13,126 nucleotides of DNA from Anaerolineales bacterium Chloro_02. Lineage in GTDB: Bacteria; Chloroflexota; Anaerolineae; Anaerolineales; Anaerolineaceae. The stretch covers positions 1-13,126 of the forward strand of contig LUZV01000057.1 of the NCBI GenBank assembly GCA_001603765.1. The letters are read 5' to 3'. The position numbers were made by a program, and so were the translations under genes. Below the pieces are notes generated by a model. The model did no database searches and was not told where the DNA came from. It worked only from the letters and a program-made list of their open reading frames with translations. Shown one piece after another: positions 6,204 through 13,091 of this stretch. How positions within the stretch are numbered: position 1 is the first letter of the stretch; every line of letters begins with the position of its first letter.

Positions 6204-6943
6204 TGGAAGAACGTGTTCAAAAAATAATGGCATTTGCGGGTTTAGGGTCACGGCGGGCTTGTGAAAAATTGATTGAGGCTGGTCGTGTAAAAGTCAATGG
6301 CAAAGTGATCCAGCTTGGCGATAAGGCTGATCCCGAAAAGGATTCCATTAGCGTTGACGGCAAACTTCTGCGGTTCTCACAACAGCGCATCTACATTGCC
6401 CTGAACAAACCCCGAGGATATCTTTCTGATATTGACGAAAATCATCCAAGACCAACTGTGAACGACCTGATTGGTCTTTCTGAACCGCTTTTTGCGGTGG
6501 GACGGCTGGACCTTGATAGTGAAGGTTTGATTTTGATGACCAATGATGGCGAATTGGCCAACCGCCTCACTCATCCGCGCTATCGCCATGAAAAAGAATA
6601 TGAGGTCTTCGTCATTAAAACCCCAGACCAGGAACAGCTTGAAATTTGGCGCAGGGGCGTGGTCCTTGAAGACGGTACCCGGACCCTGCCGGCACAGGTT
6701 GAGATCATGGGGAGTTATAGCAACGGCGCCTGGCTGCGCATTATTCTGCGGGAAGGAAAAAAGCGGCAGATTCGCAAAGTTGGCGCGAGGATTGGGCTGC
6801 CTGTATCTCAAATCAAACGAGTGCGTATAGGCACGCTTCGATTGGGAAAACTAAAATCCGGAGAATGGCGCAATCTGACCGAGCGCGAGGTCTACCAACT
6901 GCGCAAATATGCGGGTTTGATAAAAGATCATCCAGGCAGTTGA
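6203..6943 (+). CDS. rluB: rRNA pseudouridine synthase, RsuA/RluB/E/F family
   Basis: The 246-residue protein has an N-terminal S4 RNA-binding domain (about 1-58: RVQKIMAFAGLGSRRACEKLI, then GRVKVNG) and a pseudouridine synthase domain from YIALNKPRGYLS (64-75). The catalytic aspartate is Asp103 in GRLDLDSEGL (100-109), followed by TNDGELANRLTHP. EGKKRQIRKV (184-193) is the other family block. Members convert uridine to pseudouridine in 23S rRNA (RluB, U2605) or 16S rRNA (RsuA, U516). In genomes where it follows scpB it is usually annotated rluB, and the scpB-rluB order is widespread. The start codon overlaps the scpB stop by one base. The exact target uridine cannot be read from sequence. 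A large hairpin begins 25 bases after the stop. Confidence 0.93.
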   Translation: MEERVQKIMAFAGLGSRRACEKLIEAGRVKVNGKVIQLGDKADPEKDSISVDGKLLRFSQQRIYIALNKPRGYLSDIDENHPRPTVNDLIGLSEPLFAVGRLDLDSEGLILMTNDGELANRLTHPRYRHEKEYEVFVIKTPDQEQLEIWRRGVVLEDGTRTLPAQVEIMGSYSNGAWLRIILREGKKRQIRKVGARIGLPVSQIKRVRIGTLRLGKLKSGEWRNLTEREVYQLRKYAGLIKDHPGS

Positions 6944-6967
6944 GTCAGATTTTTCAAGTGATTTCGA

Positions 6968-7005
6968 AATAAGCAAACAGCGCCGCGCGGCGCTATTTGC
7001 TTATT
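6968..7005. terminator. Large hairpin after rluB, probable terminator
   Basis: Arms of ten bases (6968-6977 with 6996-7005) enclose a second six-bp stem (6979-6984 with 6989-6994) and a GCGC loop. They are separated by one mismatch, C6978 against A6995. On the reverse strand that pair is G.U, so the structure is unbroken there. Neither side has a proper T run. It may end the scpB-rluB message or catch read-through from the plsX side. Confidence 0.6.
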
Positions 7006-7097
7006 GATAGGGTTAAGTTTTACGTCAACAACTCTTGGAACCTATACCGTTTGTGGGAGGCGGCCTCCAAGAAATCCGCGCTTGTTCGTTGAGAGAC

Positions 7098-7129
7098 AAA
7101 AAAGGTCGAGTAAGAACTCAACCTTTTTT
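7098..7129 (-). terminator. Intrinsic terminator of the plsX operon, probably bidirectional
   Basis: Six A, a GC-containing stem and six T are arranged symmetrically: 7098-7106 pairs with 7121-7129 and 7108-7111 with 7116-7119, around an AAGA loop. The one mismatch on the forward strand (C7107, A7120) becomes G.U on the reverse strand. With the T run, this points to use by the leftward plsX operon, whose last stop is 27 bases away. Forward use by rluB transcripts is also possible. Confidence 0.8.
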
Positions 7130-7155
7130 GGCAAATTTACACCAGGGCGGCAAGC

Positions 7156-7890
7156 TTATTCGGCGCCAGTAGTCTCAGTTTCGGGCAGTCCATGCGCCAG
7201 AGCGGTCTTAAGCTTTGCCAGCAGGTCGGCATCGATTGGGTCGGCGCATTCCTCTCTATCAACGCGGCGAATATAACGCTTCAGGTCTTCCAGCTCCACC
7301 ACGGGGCAGGGCGCGCCTGAGACATCTCCCAGAATGGTTTCCTTGAGGTAAACCACCATGATGGGTTTTACCTCGGGCTGCATTTCAGCAGGAATGCCAT
7401 TTTCCATCAGATATTTCTTGAGAACCCCGAGAGAAAACGTAATCTCTTTTTCCGGTTTTCCAACAGTATCCTGACCCATCAGCTTTTGAATTTTGTTTTT
7501 TGTTTTGTGAACCCATTTTCCATTCGCGTAGCTGATTTCTCCTGTCGCGGTGATCGGGATCGGCATCCAAATCCGGCAGGGGCTGACTAAAAGCATTGGC
7601 AGCTCAGTTGTGTAGACATAATAGGTATAATCGTGGCGCAGTTTCGCGAATGACGACCCAATAATTTCATCATAGCGCGGTGAACGACCGTAGCGATTAA
7701 CAAAACCCAGCCCCAATTGAGTCAGAATGAAACCAATAATGAGACAAACATATGAGTAAATAATCATGGTTGTATTCTTTTGGAACGCGAAGTAAAGTCC
7801 CAAACCCAACACACCCAGACTTGTAAATGTGAGGATGTTGCCAATTTGCTTATTCTGTTTAATCTTCTTTTCGTTTCTGACTAATTTCAT
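7156..7890 (-). CDS. Conserved two-TM protein of unknown function, possibly NERD-like
   Basis: I do not recognise this 244-residue protein with confidence. A basic N terminus (KLVRNEKKIKQNKQ) leads into two hydrophobic helices at about 17-37 and 43-64, then a cytoplasmic domain. That domain has an alpha/beta look: YTYYVYTTELPMLLVSPCRIWMPIPI (88-113), a strand-turn ISYANGKW (119-126), GQDTVGKPEKEI (139-150) and IMVVYLKETI (177-186). The pattern recalls NERD-type nuclease-related domains in which a strand is followed by a plain loop and a G-x-P-x-x-E helix, but I see no clear catalytic residues, so this is a weak suggestion. Its ATG overlaps the plsX stop as ATGA, so the two are translated together; a membrane or lipid-linked role is inference. 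It ends 27 bases before a good terminator. Confidence 0.75.
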   Translation of the reverse strand: MKLVRNEKKIKQNKQIGNILTFTSLGVLGLGLYFAFQKNTTMIIYSYVCLIIGFILTQLGLGFVNRYGRSPRYDEIIGSSFAKLRHDYTYYVYTTELPMLLVSPCRIWMPIPITATGEISYANGKWVHKTKNKIQKLMGQDTVGKPEKEITFSLGVLKKYLMENGIPAEMQPEVKPIMVVYLKETILGDVSGAPCPVVELEDLKRYIRRVDREECADPIDADLLAKLKTALAHGLPETETTGAE

Positions 7891-8891
7891 TTTGCTTCTC
7901 CATTTTTTGAGATAGATTGTTTCAAACCGGGTAGTAACTCAGCATCAATCGCCTGCACTGCCCTGGCAATAGCACTAACCATCGCTTTCGCGTCCGAGCG
8001 TCCGTGTCCAACGAAGACGAGCTCATTGAGCCCGAGCAGCGGTGCTGAACCAATTTCGGCTGGGTCCATCATCGATCGCACCCTGGCGAAAGCTGGCTTT
8101 GCCAGCATCGCGCCGAGTTTGGTGCGCGGACTGCTCATCAATTCTTCCTTGAGCGAGGTTAATAGCAGCTTGGCGACGGCTTCAATCGATTTGATAATCA
8201 CATTCCCCGTGAAGCCGTCTGTTACCGCGACGTCAACCGCGCCACCAAAAAGCTCCTTACCTTCGATGTTGCCGACAAAACCAGGAACCTGCTCCTTAAG
8301 TAGCGGATAGGTTTCCTTCACCAGCTCGGTTCCCTTGCCTTCTTCTTCGCCATTCGCGATGAGTCCGATGCGCGGCTGCGCAACCCCGAGCATGAGCCGG
8401 GAATAAACTGCTCCCATTTGGGCAAATTGCACCAAAAATTCGGGTCTGCACTCCGCGTTGGCGCCAATGTCCAAAAGGACGCTTTGCCCTCCTTTAACTG
8501 GCAGCATTGTGCACAGACAGGGGCGGATCAGACCGGGAATCAGCCCGAAGATTTTTGTTCCAAAGTACATCGCCATGCCGGTGTTGCCGGCGGTTACGAA
8601 CGCCTGGGCTTCGCCGGATTTTACCAACCCCATGCCGACTACCATTGTGTTTTGCTTTTTTGAACGCGCTTCCTGGATGTGATCACTCATCTCCAGCCAT
8701 TCCGGGGCATTTACCACGCGCACGCCAGTCAGGTCCTGATTTAACTTTTTCAGCTCAGAGGTGAGCTGCGCCTCATCGCCGACCAAAATTACATTGATCC
8801 CAAATTGCTTGCTGGCGGTCAGCGCCGCTTCAACTTCGGGAAAAGGGCGGTTGTCACTGCCCATTGCGTCTACAACGATCGTCTTCTTCAC
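7887..8891 (-). CDS. plsX: Phosphate acyltransferase PlsX
   Basis: The 334-residue product has the normal length and blocks of PlsX: VDAMGSDNRP (7-16) at the N terminus, TAGNTGMAMYFG (100-111), LIRPCLCTMLPVKGG (121-135), LLDIGAN (139-145), NGEEEGKGTEL (180-190) and VTDGFTGNVIIKS (from 223). PlsX makes acyl-phosphate from acyl-ACP for PlsY, the first step of phosphatidic acid synthesis in most bacteria; it is a peripheral membrane enzyme. The start is GTG at 8891 with GAGG five bases upstream. Unlike many genomes, no rpmF or fab genes adjoin it in this window. It shares an ATGA overlap with the downstream membrane protein. Its promoter must lie within the 70-base gap shared with the divergent tRNA, or overlap the tRNA promoter; I could not identify it. 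Confidence 0.97.
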   Translation of the reverse strand: MKKTIVVDAMGSDNRPFPEVEAALTASKQFGINVILVGDEAQLTSELKKLNQDLTGVRVVNAPEWLEMSDHIQEARSKKQNTMVVGMGLVKSGEAQAFVTAGNTGMAMYFGTKIFGLIPGLIRPCLCTMLPVKGGQSVLLDIGANAECRPEFLVQFAQMGAVYSRLMLGVAQPRIGLIANGEEEGKGTELVKETYPLLKEQVPGFVGNIEGKELFGGAVDVAVTDGFTGNVIIKSIEAVAKLLLTSLKEELMSSPRTKLGAMLAKPAFARVRSMMDPAEIGSAPLLGLNELVFVGHGRSDAKAMVSAIARAVQAIDAELLPGLKQSISKNGEAK

Positions 8892-8919
8892 TTAAACCTC
8901 AGATTCTGGCTCCGCGTTC

Positions 8920-8947
8920 TTGACAAAGATCGCGGAACCGGTATAAT
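8920..8947 (+). promoter_or_regulatory. Perfect-consensus sigma-70 promoter of tRNA-Leu
   Basis: TTGACA (8920-8925) and TATAAT (8942-8947) both match the consensus at every base, with a 16-base spacer. The mature tRNA starts 15 bases after the -10, so the primary transcript should carry a leader of roughly eight bases, trimmed by RNase P. Such strength suits a stable RNA gene. Confidence 0.9.
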
Positions 8948-8961
8948 TCAGTCTCACGTTT

Positions 8962-9043
8962 GCGCTGGTGCTGGAATTGGCAGACAGGCGTGGTTGAGGG
9001 CCACGTGCCGCAAGGCGTGAGGGTTCAACTCCCTCTCAGCGCA
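8962..9043 (+). tRNA. tRNA-Leu (anticodon GAG)
   Basis: The 82 bases fold as a class II tRNA. The acceptor stem is 8962-8968 with 9036-9042, containing one G.U pair, and the discriminator is A9043. The D arm is CTG/CAG with a GAATTGG-type loop. The anticodon stem CGTGG/CCACG (8989-8993, 9001-9005) holds loop TTGAGGG, giving anticodon GAG at 8996-8998. A long variable arm, GCC-GCAA-GGC (9007-9016), is typical of leucine tRNA. The T arm is GAGGG/CCCTC with loop TTCAACT. CCA is not encoded and must be added enzymatically. It reads CUC and CUU codons. Confidence 0.97.
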
Positions 9044-9047
9044 TTCG

Positions 9048-9077
9048 AAAAGAGCAAGAAATTGCTCTTTTTGTTTT
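9048..9077 (+). terminator. Intrinsic terminator of tRNA-Leu
   Basis: A ten-bp stem (9048-9057 with 9062-9071) with a GAAA loop is followed by TTTTTGTTTT, starting four bases after the tRNA. The symmetrical A/T flanks could also stop leftward transcripts of the LysM/M23 gene, whose stop codon overlaps the end of the T tract. Confidence 0.9.
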
Positions 9078-10497
9078 AAGGAAATGCCCGGCGCAGCCAG
9101 GTCAATGGATTGACTGGCGTGCCGTGGATATCCACTTGAAAGTGCAAATGGGGTCCGGTTGACCGACCCGTTGTACCAATAATGCCTATCAGTTGCCCAG
9201 ACTGCACCACGTCACCTTCGTGCACCAAGATTTCGTTAAGGTGCATGTAGGTTGTGTAGACGCCCAAACCGTGATCAATGATGATGCAGTTGCCTCGCAC
9301 CACCTGATTCGGGAAGACCCCAACGACTGTTCCACCAGCAGGCGCGTAAACGTCTGTCCCCTTGCAGTAGCCCAGGTCCAGCCCGGTATGATAATAAACA
9401 CCGGGGTCATCATTATAGGTTCGCCTGCTGCCAAATTGCGAAATAATACAGTCGGCGTCCTGCGCAGGTGAATACCACAGTCCATCCCATTGTTGGATGG
9501 GAGTAATGGGCGCAAGCACCGCCTTAATTTTGGCATTTTCTGCTTTTTCCGCTTCGGTGCCAATCGATTGCGGATCCACCTCAAGAGGTTTATCGGTTGG
9601 GTAATTCCCTGAACTGATCATCACCAGTTGGTCAAAGCGATACTCACTGCCGTCGGGGTAGGTTACCGTCATGGTCAGTGGGTAAACTCCGGGTTCAGTC
9701 AGCGCGTTAATGCCGCCATATGCCATCTGCACACCGCCCACATCCACAAAAGTTGGCTGGATGGAGGCTAAATCCGCGGTGATTTCGACAGGCTGATCCG
9801 CTTCAACTTTGATCAAAAACGTGCCTCCCTGAACGAGAGGCAAATTGTCCAGTATGATGCTTTTGATGCCGGGAAGCGCCAGATTGCTGCCGTTTTCAGA
9901 GTTGGATGGCATATAGTACGTGTCTGACGGCATCCCCATCAAAGGGCTTGAAAGCCGATTAATCCCTGAAAGCAGCCAGGTATTTTTGCCGCTCAGCACG
10001 CTTGCCTCTAAAAAGGATTGACCAGGCTTAATTGCGGGCATCGTGGTCATGTGGCTGCCGTTCTCGCGCTTGGTCATGATAATTTCGCGCCCAATGAAGA
10101 GCTCGGAGGGGCTTGTGAGGCGGTTTGCCCTGACCAAAATTTCAGGGTCAGTCTGACTTCGACGGCTCAAGCTAGTCAGGCTGGAGCCAAGCGCGACATA
10201 TTCCGTCGTAAGAATCCCCTGCATTCCTTCAAAACTAGGAATTTTCAGTCGGTCTCCGGGGCGCAAAACATCATCCGGTTGAATATTGTTAACTGCTATC
10301 AATTGTTCAAGCGTCGTATCAAAGCGCTGCGCGATCCATGAAAGCGTGTCGCCGTATACCACCACATACTCCGGGTAGACGGCTTGAGCTTGCGCCTGTT
10401 TGAGCCTACCGTCAAGGAAAAGCGAAATTGAAACAAGAACCGCGAGAATGAACCGCGCGGCGAGAAATCGTTTGCTGAGATTGGTATAATCTGCCAT
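9076..10497 (-). CDS. Secreted LysM-domain M23 metallopeptidase (peptidoglycan hydrolase)
   Basis: Residue numbers count from the in-frame TTG at 10503; I prefer the ATG two codons later, as neither has a good ribosome site. A hydrophobic segment (17-30) and AQAQA (38-42) form a signal peptide or anchor. A clear LysM domain (46-89: VVYGDTLSWIAQRFDTT, then LRPGDRLKIP) is followed by a second, degenerate one (98-143) and perhaps a third (161-199). An immunoglobulin-like beta region spans about 222-300. The C-terminal M23 domain has zinc ligands H372 and D376 (HTGLD) and H454, with catalytic H421 and H452 (GPHLHF). It should bind and cleave cell-wall peptides outside the membrane. All M23 catalytic residues are present, so it looks active rather than an EnvC/NlpD-type activator. 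The gene diverges from xth across 43 bases. Confidence 0.92.
   Translation of the reverse strand: MADYTNLSKRFLAARFILAVLVSISLFLDGRLKQAQAQAVYPEYVVVYGDTLSWIAQRFDTTLEQLIAVNNIQPDDVLRPGDRLKIPSFEGMQGILTTEYVALGSSLTSLSRRSQTDPEILVRANRLTSPSELFIGREIIMTKRENGSHMTTMPAIKPGQSFLEASVLSGKNTWLLSGINRLSSPLMGMPSDTYYMPSNSENGSNLALPGIKSIILDNLPLVQGGTFLIKVEADQPVEITADLASIQPTFVDVGGVQMAYGGINALTEPGVYPLTMTVTYPDGSEYRFDQLVMISSGNYPTDKPLEVDPQSIGTEAEKAENAKIKAVLAPITPIQQWDGLWYSPAQDADCIISQFGSRRTYNDDPGVYYHTGLDLGYCKGTDVYAPAGGTVVGVFPNQVVRGNCIIIDHGLGVYTTYMHLNEILVHEGDVVQSGQLIGIIGTTGRSTGPHLHFQVDIHGTPVNPLTWLRRAFP
10482..10490 (+). promoter_or_regulatory. Extended -10 promoter candidate for xth
   Basis: TGGTATAAT is a perfect -10 with the TGn extension, which can work without a strong -35; none is seen at 17 bases. 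The start would be near 10497. The element lies inside the first codons of the divergent M23 gene, so the two genes share this DNA. Confidence 0.5.
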
Positions 10498-10540
10498 AAT
10501 CAATCTAATAGTTTACCATAGGCTTGGAAAGGGCGCGAAA

Positions 10541-11305
10541 ATGAAGATTACAACCTGGAATGTCAACGGAATTCGGGCGGTCGTTAATAAGGATGGTTTC
10601 TCTTGGCTTGATGAGGTCAAACCTGATATTTTGGGGCTGCAAGAGATAAAAGCCAAACCAGAACAGGTGCCTCAATTATTGCTCGAGCACCCCGAATATC
10701 AAAGCTTTTGGCACTCCGCTGAGCGCCCGGGCTACAGCGGCACCGCCGTGCTCTACAAACCCGAGCCCCTTTCAATCCAGACTGGTTTGGATATGCAGGA
10801 ATACGACACAGAAGGTCGGACTATTCGCGTGGAATACCCCGATTTCTTTCTTTACGTGATCTATTTTCCAAATGGTGGGCAGGGCAACCAGCGCGTCCCC
10901 TTTAAGCTCGGTTTTTACGCCAGGCTTTTAGAACTGTGCGATCAGCACCACGCCCGGGGTGAGCGCGTCATCATAACAGGCGATTTTAACACCGCGCATA
11001 ATGAGATTGATCTGGCTAACCCGAAAGGGAATAAGAAGAACACCGGCTTTTTGCCCGAAGAGCGCGCGTGGATTGATACCTACCTGGAACACGGCTTTGT
11101 GGATGCTTACCGCAGCCTTTACCCTGAGACGGTTGGCTACACCTGGTGGGACTACCGCACCAACGCCCGCCCGCGCAACGTAGGTTGGCGGTTGGATTAC
11201 TTCCTGGTCAGCTCTGGGCTGATGCCGTGGGTGGAAGCTGTGCAGATCCACGATGATGTCATGGGCTCCGACCACTGCCCGGTGAGTTTGGTGTTGAAAG
11301 AATAA
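10541..11305 (+). CDS. xth: Exodeoxyribonuclease III / AP endonuclease
   Basis: The 254-residue protein is a standard single-domain exonuclease III (EEP fold). Active-site residues in order are Asn7 (TWNVNGIRA), Glu35 (LQEIK), Tyr108 (YFPNGG), Asp148 and Asn150 (GDFN), and the Asp244-His245 pair (GSDHCPV). The recognition block TWWDYRTNARPRNVGWRLDYF (201-221) is characteristic of the ExoIII/ExoA group. It cleaves DNA 5' of abasic sites and removes 3' blocking groups in base excision repair. The start ATG follows GGAAAGGG at seven bases. It appears monocistronic, with non-coding DNA downstream and an extended -10 element about 50 bases upstream. Confidence 0.97.
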   Translation: MKITTWNVNGIRAVVNKDGFSWLDEVKPDILGLQEIKAKPEQVPQLLLEHPEYQSFWHSAERPGYSGTAVLYKPEPLSIQTGLDMQEYDTEGRTIRVEYPDFFLYVIYFPNGGQGNQRVPFKLGFYARLLELCDQHHARGERVIITGDFNTAHNEIDLANPKGNKKNTGFLPEERAWIDTYLEHGFVDAYRSLYPETVGYTWWDYRTNARPRNVGWRLDYFLVSSGLMPWVEAVQIHDDVMGSDHCPVSLVLKE

Positions 11306-11567
11306 TGACTGCTTAATACCCCCACCAAGGAGGGCTGTGGAGGTGCGAGGCAATCTCCTTGCTGGAGTAACTGTGGATTGGCGCGGTCGCTATCGTTACG
11401 TAACTCTGCGAGCGAGAAAAAATTAGCACGAGTACAGAGACTGACCCTTTTGGGTCAGCCTCTAAATGAGGTTTTGCGTTTTGATGATGTCAATAAAACG
11501 CGTAAAAGCGCAAAAGCTCATAGTTTATTGGCAAAAGGTGATGGGGAAAAGCGAAAGAAATGCATAA
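11306..11567. other. Non-coding stretch rich in inverted repeats, possible repeat relic
   Basis: No credible gene is seen between xth and the gcvPB terminator. Structures present are a 10-bp palindrome GTTACGTAAC (11395-11404), a hairpin CTGACCC-TTTT-GGGTCAG (11441-11458), a weak CCTC/GAGG stem followed by TTTT (11459-11475), and nested repeats TTTTGCG/CGCAAAA (11472-11478, 11509-11515) and GCGTTTT/AAAACGC (11476-11482, 11495-11501). The weak stem plus T run may stop xth transcripts. The left part (around 11345-11358, GCGAGGCAATCTCC) faintly recalls an interspersed GCGAGG...CAATC repeat known from many environmental genomes; that is a tentative match from memory. Confidence 0.5.
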
Positions 11568-11599
11568 AAAACGGAGCGGGCTCAAACCCACTCCGTTTT
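11568..11599 (-). terminator. Intrinsic terminator of gcvPB
   Basis: The arms pair as AAAACGGAG (11568-11576) with CTCCGTTTT (11591-11599) and GGG (11578-11580) with CCC (11587-11589), around a six-base loop. The intervening C11577/A11590 mismatch becomes G.U on the reverse strand, and there the stem ends in a run of six T. It lies 20 bases beyond the gcvPB stop, in the correct orientation. Confidence 0.88.
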
Positions 11600-11618
11600 G
11601 ATCTACTTCATTTCCTAC

Positions 11619-13091
11619 TTACTTCTCTTCCCACTCTCCCACCGGGTAGCAGCAGAAGACGAGGTCTTTGGCGGCTTTCAGTTCGTCCGCACGTTTCACG
11701 GGGGTGTTATGCGGGGCGTTCTTTAGCAGCTCGGGCTGGGTGCGCGCTTCTTCGGCGATCTTGAGCATGGCATCGACAAAAGCGTCGAGGGTTTCAACAT
11801 TCTCTGTCTCGGTCGGTTCAATCATGAGCGCCTCGTGTACGATCAGCGGGAAGTAGTTTGTGGGCGGATGGAAGTCATAATCCATCAGACGCTTGGCGAT
11901 ATCCAGCGCGTGGACCTCGGGGATATCCTTCCAATAGCCTTCGAGGACAAATTCGTGCATGCAGGGGCGGTCATAGGGCAGTGTGTAAATGCCCTTTAGT
12001 TTCGCCTGCAGGTAGTTGGCGTTGAGGACAGCTTTTTCAGCGATGTCGCGCAAGCCCTCCTGCCCGAGCATAGCGATGTAGGTGTAGGCGCGGACCAAGA
12101 TGCCAAAATGCCCGTGGAAGGCTTTAACGCGCCCAACTGATTTCTCGGGGCGGGCAAAACCATAGAGGGCAGGCGTATGCTCATCACCTGGATCAGTCAT
12201 GACCACGTGAGGTTCTGGCAGATAGTCGAGCAATTTTTCGCACACCACAACCGGTCCGCTTCCGGGACCGCCGCCGCCGTGGGGGGTTGAGAAGGTTTTG
12301 TGGAGGTTGTAGTGCATGACGTCGATGCCGAGATCACCCGGGCGGAAAACGCCGAGGAGGGCATTCATATTGGCTCCGTCGCCATAGACCAAGCCGCCGG
12401 CTTCATGAACCAGGCGCACAACTTCAGCTGTGTGTTCATCGAACAAGCCGAGTGTGTTGGGGTTGGTAAACATCAGACCAGCCAACGTGTCATCACAGAG
12501 CGCTTTTAGGGCTTCGAGGTCAACGTTTCCGCGTTCGTCTGAAGGAAGTTGGACAGGATCTAAGCCCAGCATTGCCGAAGAGGCGGGGTTGGTGCCGTGG
12601 GCTGAGTCCGGGATGAGAATTTTTGTGCGTTTGAGGTCGCCGCGGTCTTTGTGATACTTGGCGATGATCATCGTGCCCACGAGCTCGCCCTGCGCGCCAG
12701 CAGCAGGCGCCAGCGTGGCGCCGGCAAAACCGCCGATTTCCGCCAGCCAGTTTTGCAGGGTGTACATCAGGTAGAGGTTGCCCTGCACGGTCTCTTCAGG
12801 TTGAAGAGGGTGGGTGGCAGCAAAGCCTGGATAGCGCGACGTGACTTCGTTGATCTTGGGGTTGTACTTCATGGTACAGGAGCCAAGCGGATAGAAGCCG
12901 AGGTCGATGGCATAGTTTTTCTGCGAGAGTTTAGTAAAGTGGCGTACAACCTCAAGCTCGGAAATTTCAGGAAAAGGGAAGCTCTCGCGGGCGAACTCTT
13001 GCGGGATTTCGCTCAGGGGAACGTCGGGTTCCTGGAAGGTGACTCCGGTGCGACCTGGAGAAGACAGTTCAAAAATAGTTGGCTCACGCAT
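11619..13091 (-). CDS. gcvPB: Glycine dehydrogenase (decarboxylating), subunit 2 (P-protein beta)
   Basis: The 490-residue product matches the C-terminal half of glycine decarboxylase as found in two-subunit systems. It starts with EPTIFELSSPGRTGV, the usual GcvPB opening, and YPLGSCTMKYNPKINE (67-82) is a signature block. IPDSAHGTNPASSAM (160-174) and FTNPNTLGLFDE follow. The PLP lysine is Lys265 in NLHKTFSTPHGGGGPG (262-277). With subunit 1, PLP, the lipoyl H-protein and the T-protein, it decarboxylates glycine and passes the aminomethyl group toward methylene-tetrahydrofolate. ATG at 13091 has GAGG six bases upstream, and the gene overlaps the preceding frame by eight bases, as expected for a gcvPA-gcvPB operon. 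It is the last gene of the operon, followed by a clear terminator. Confidence 0.97.
   Translation of the reverse strand: MREPTIFELSSPGRTGVTFQEPDVPLSEIPQEFARESFPFPEISELEVVRHFTKLSQKNYAIDLGFYPLGSCTMKYNPKINEVTSRYPGFAATHPLQPEETVQGNLYLMYTLQNWLAEIGGFAGATLAPAAGAQGELVGTMIIAKYHKDRGDLKRTKILIPDSAHGTNPASSAMLGLDPVQLPSDERGNVDLEALKALCDDTLAGLMFTNPNTLGLFDEHTAEVVRLVHEAGGLVYGDGANMNALLGVFRPGDLGIDVMHYNLHKTFSTPHGGGGPGSGPVVVCEKLLDYLPEPHVVMTDPGDEHTPALYGFARPEKSVGRVKAFHGHFGILVRAYTYIAMLGQEGLRDIAEKAVLNANYLQAKLKGIYTLPYDRPCMHEFVLEGYWKDIPEVHALDIAKRLMDYDFHPPTNYFPLIVHEALMIEPTETENVETLDAFVDAMLKIAEEARTQPELLKNAPHNTPVKRADELKAAKDLVFCCYPVGEWEEK

Noticed and set aside
8026..8764. Several rightward open frames over plsX
   Set aside because: Antisense to plsX with no ribosome sites or motifs; Arg/Pro/Ser-rich shadow translations.
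9193..10341. Open frames opposite the M23 gene and a 131-residue frame on the same strand
   Set aside because: The LysM and M23 motifs fix the true frame throughout.
11395..11404. GTTACGTAAC palindrome as a specific operator
   Set aside because: A single 10-bp palindrome with no second site or nearby promoter is not enough.
11378..11764. 128-residue open frame spanning the repeat-rich gap and the end of gcvPB
   Set aside because: It crosses a terminator and runs antisense into gcvPB; the sequence is low-information and Arg/Ser/Leu-rich.
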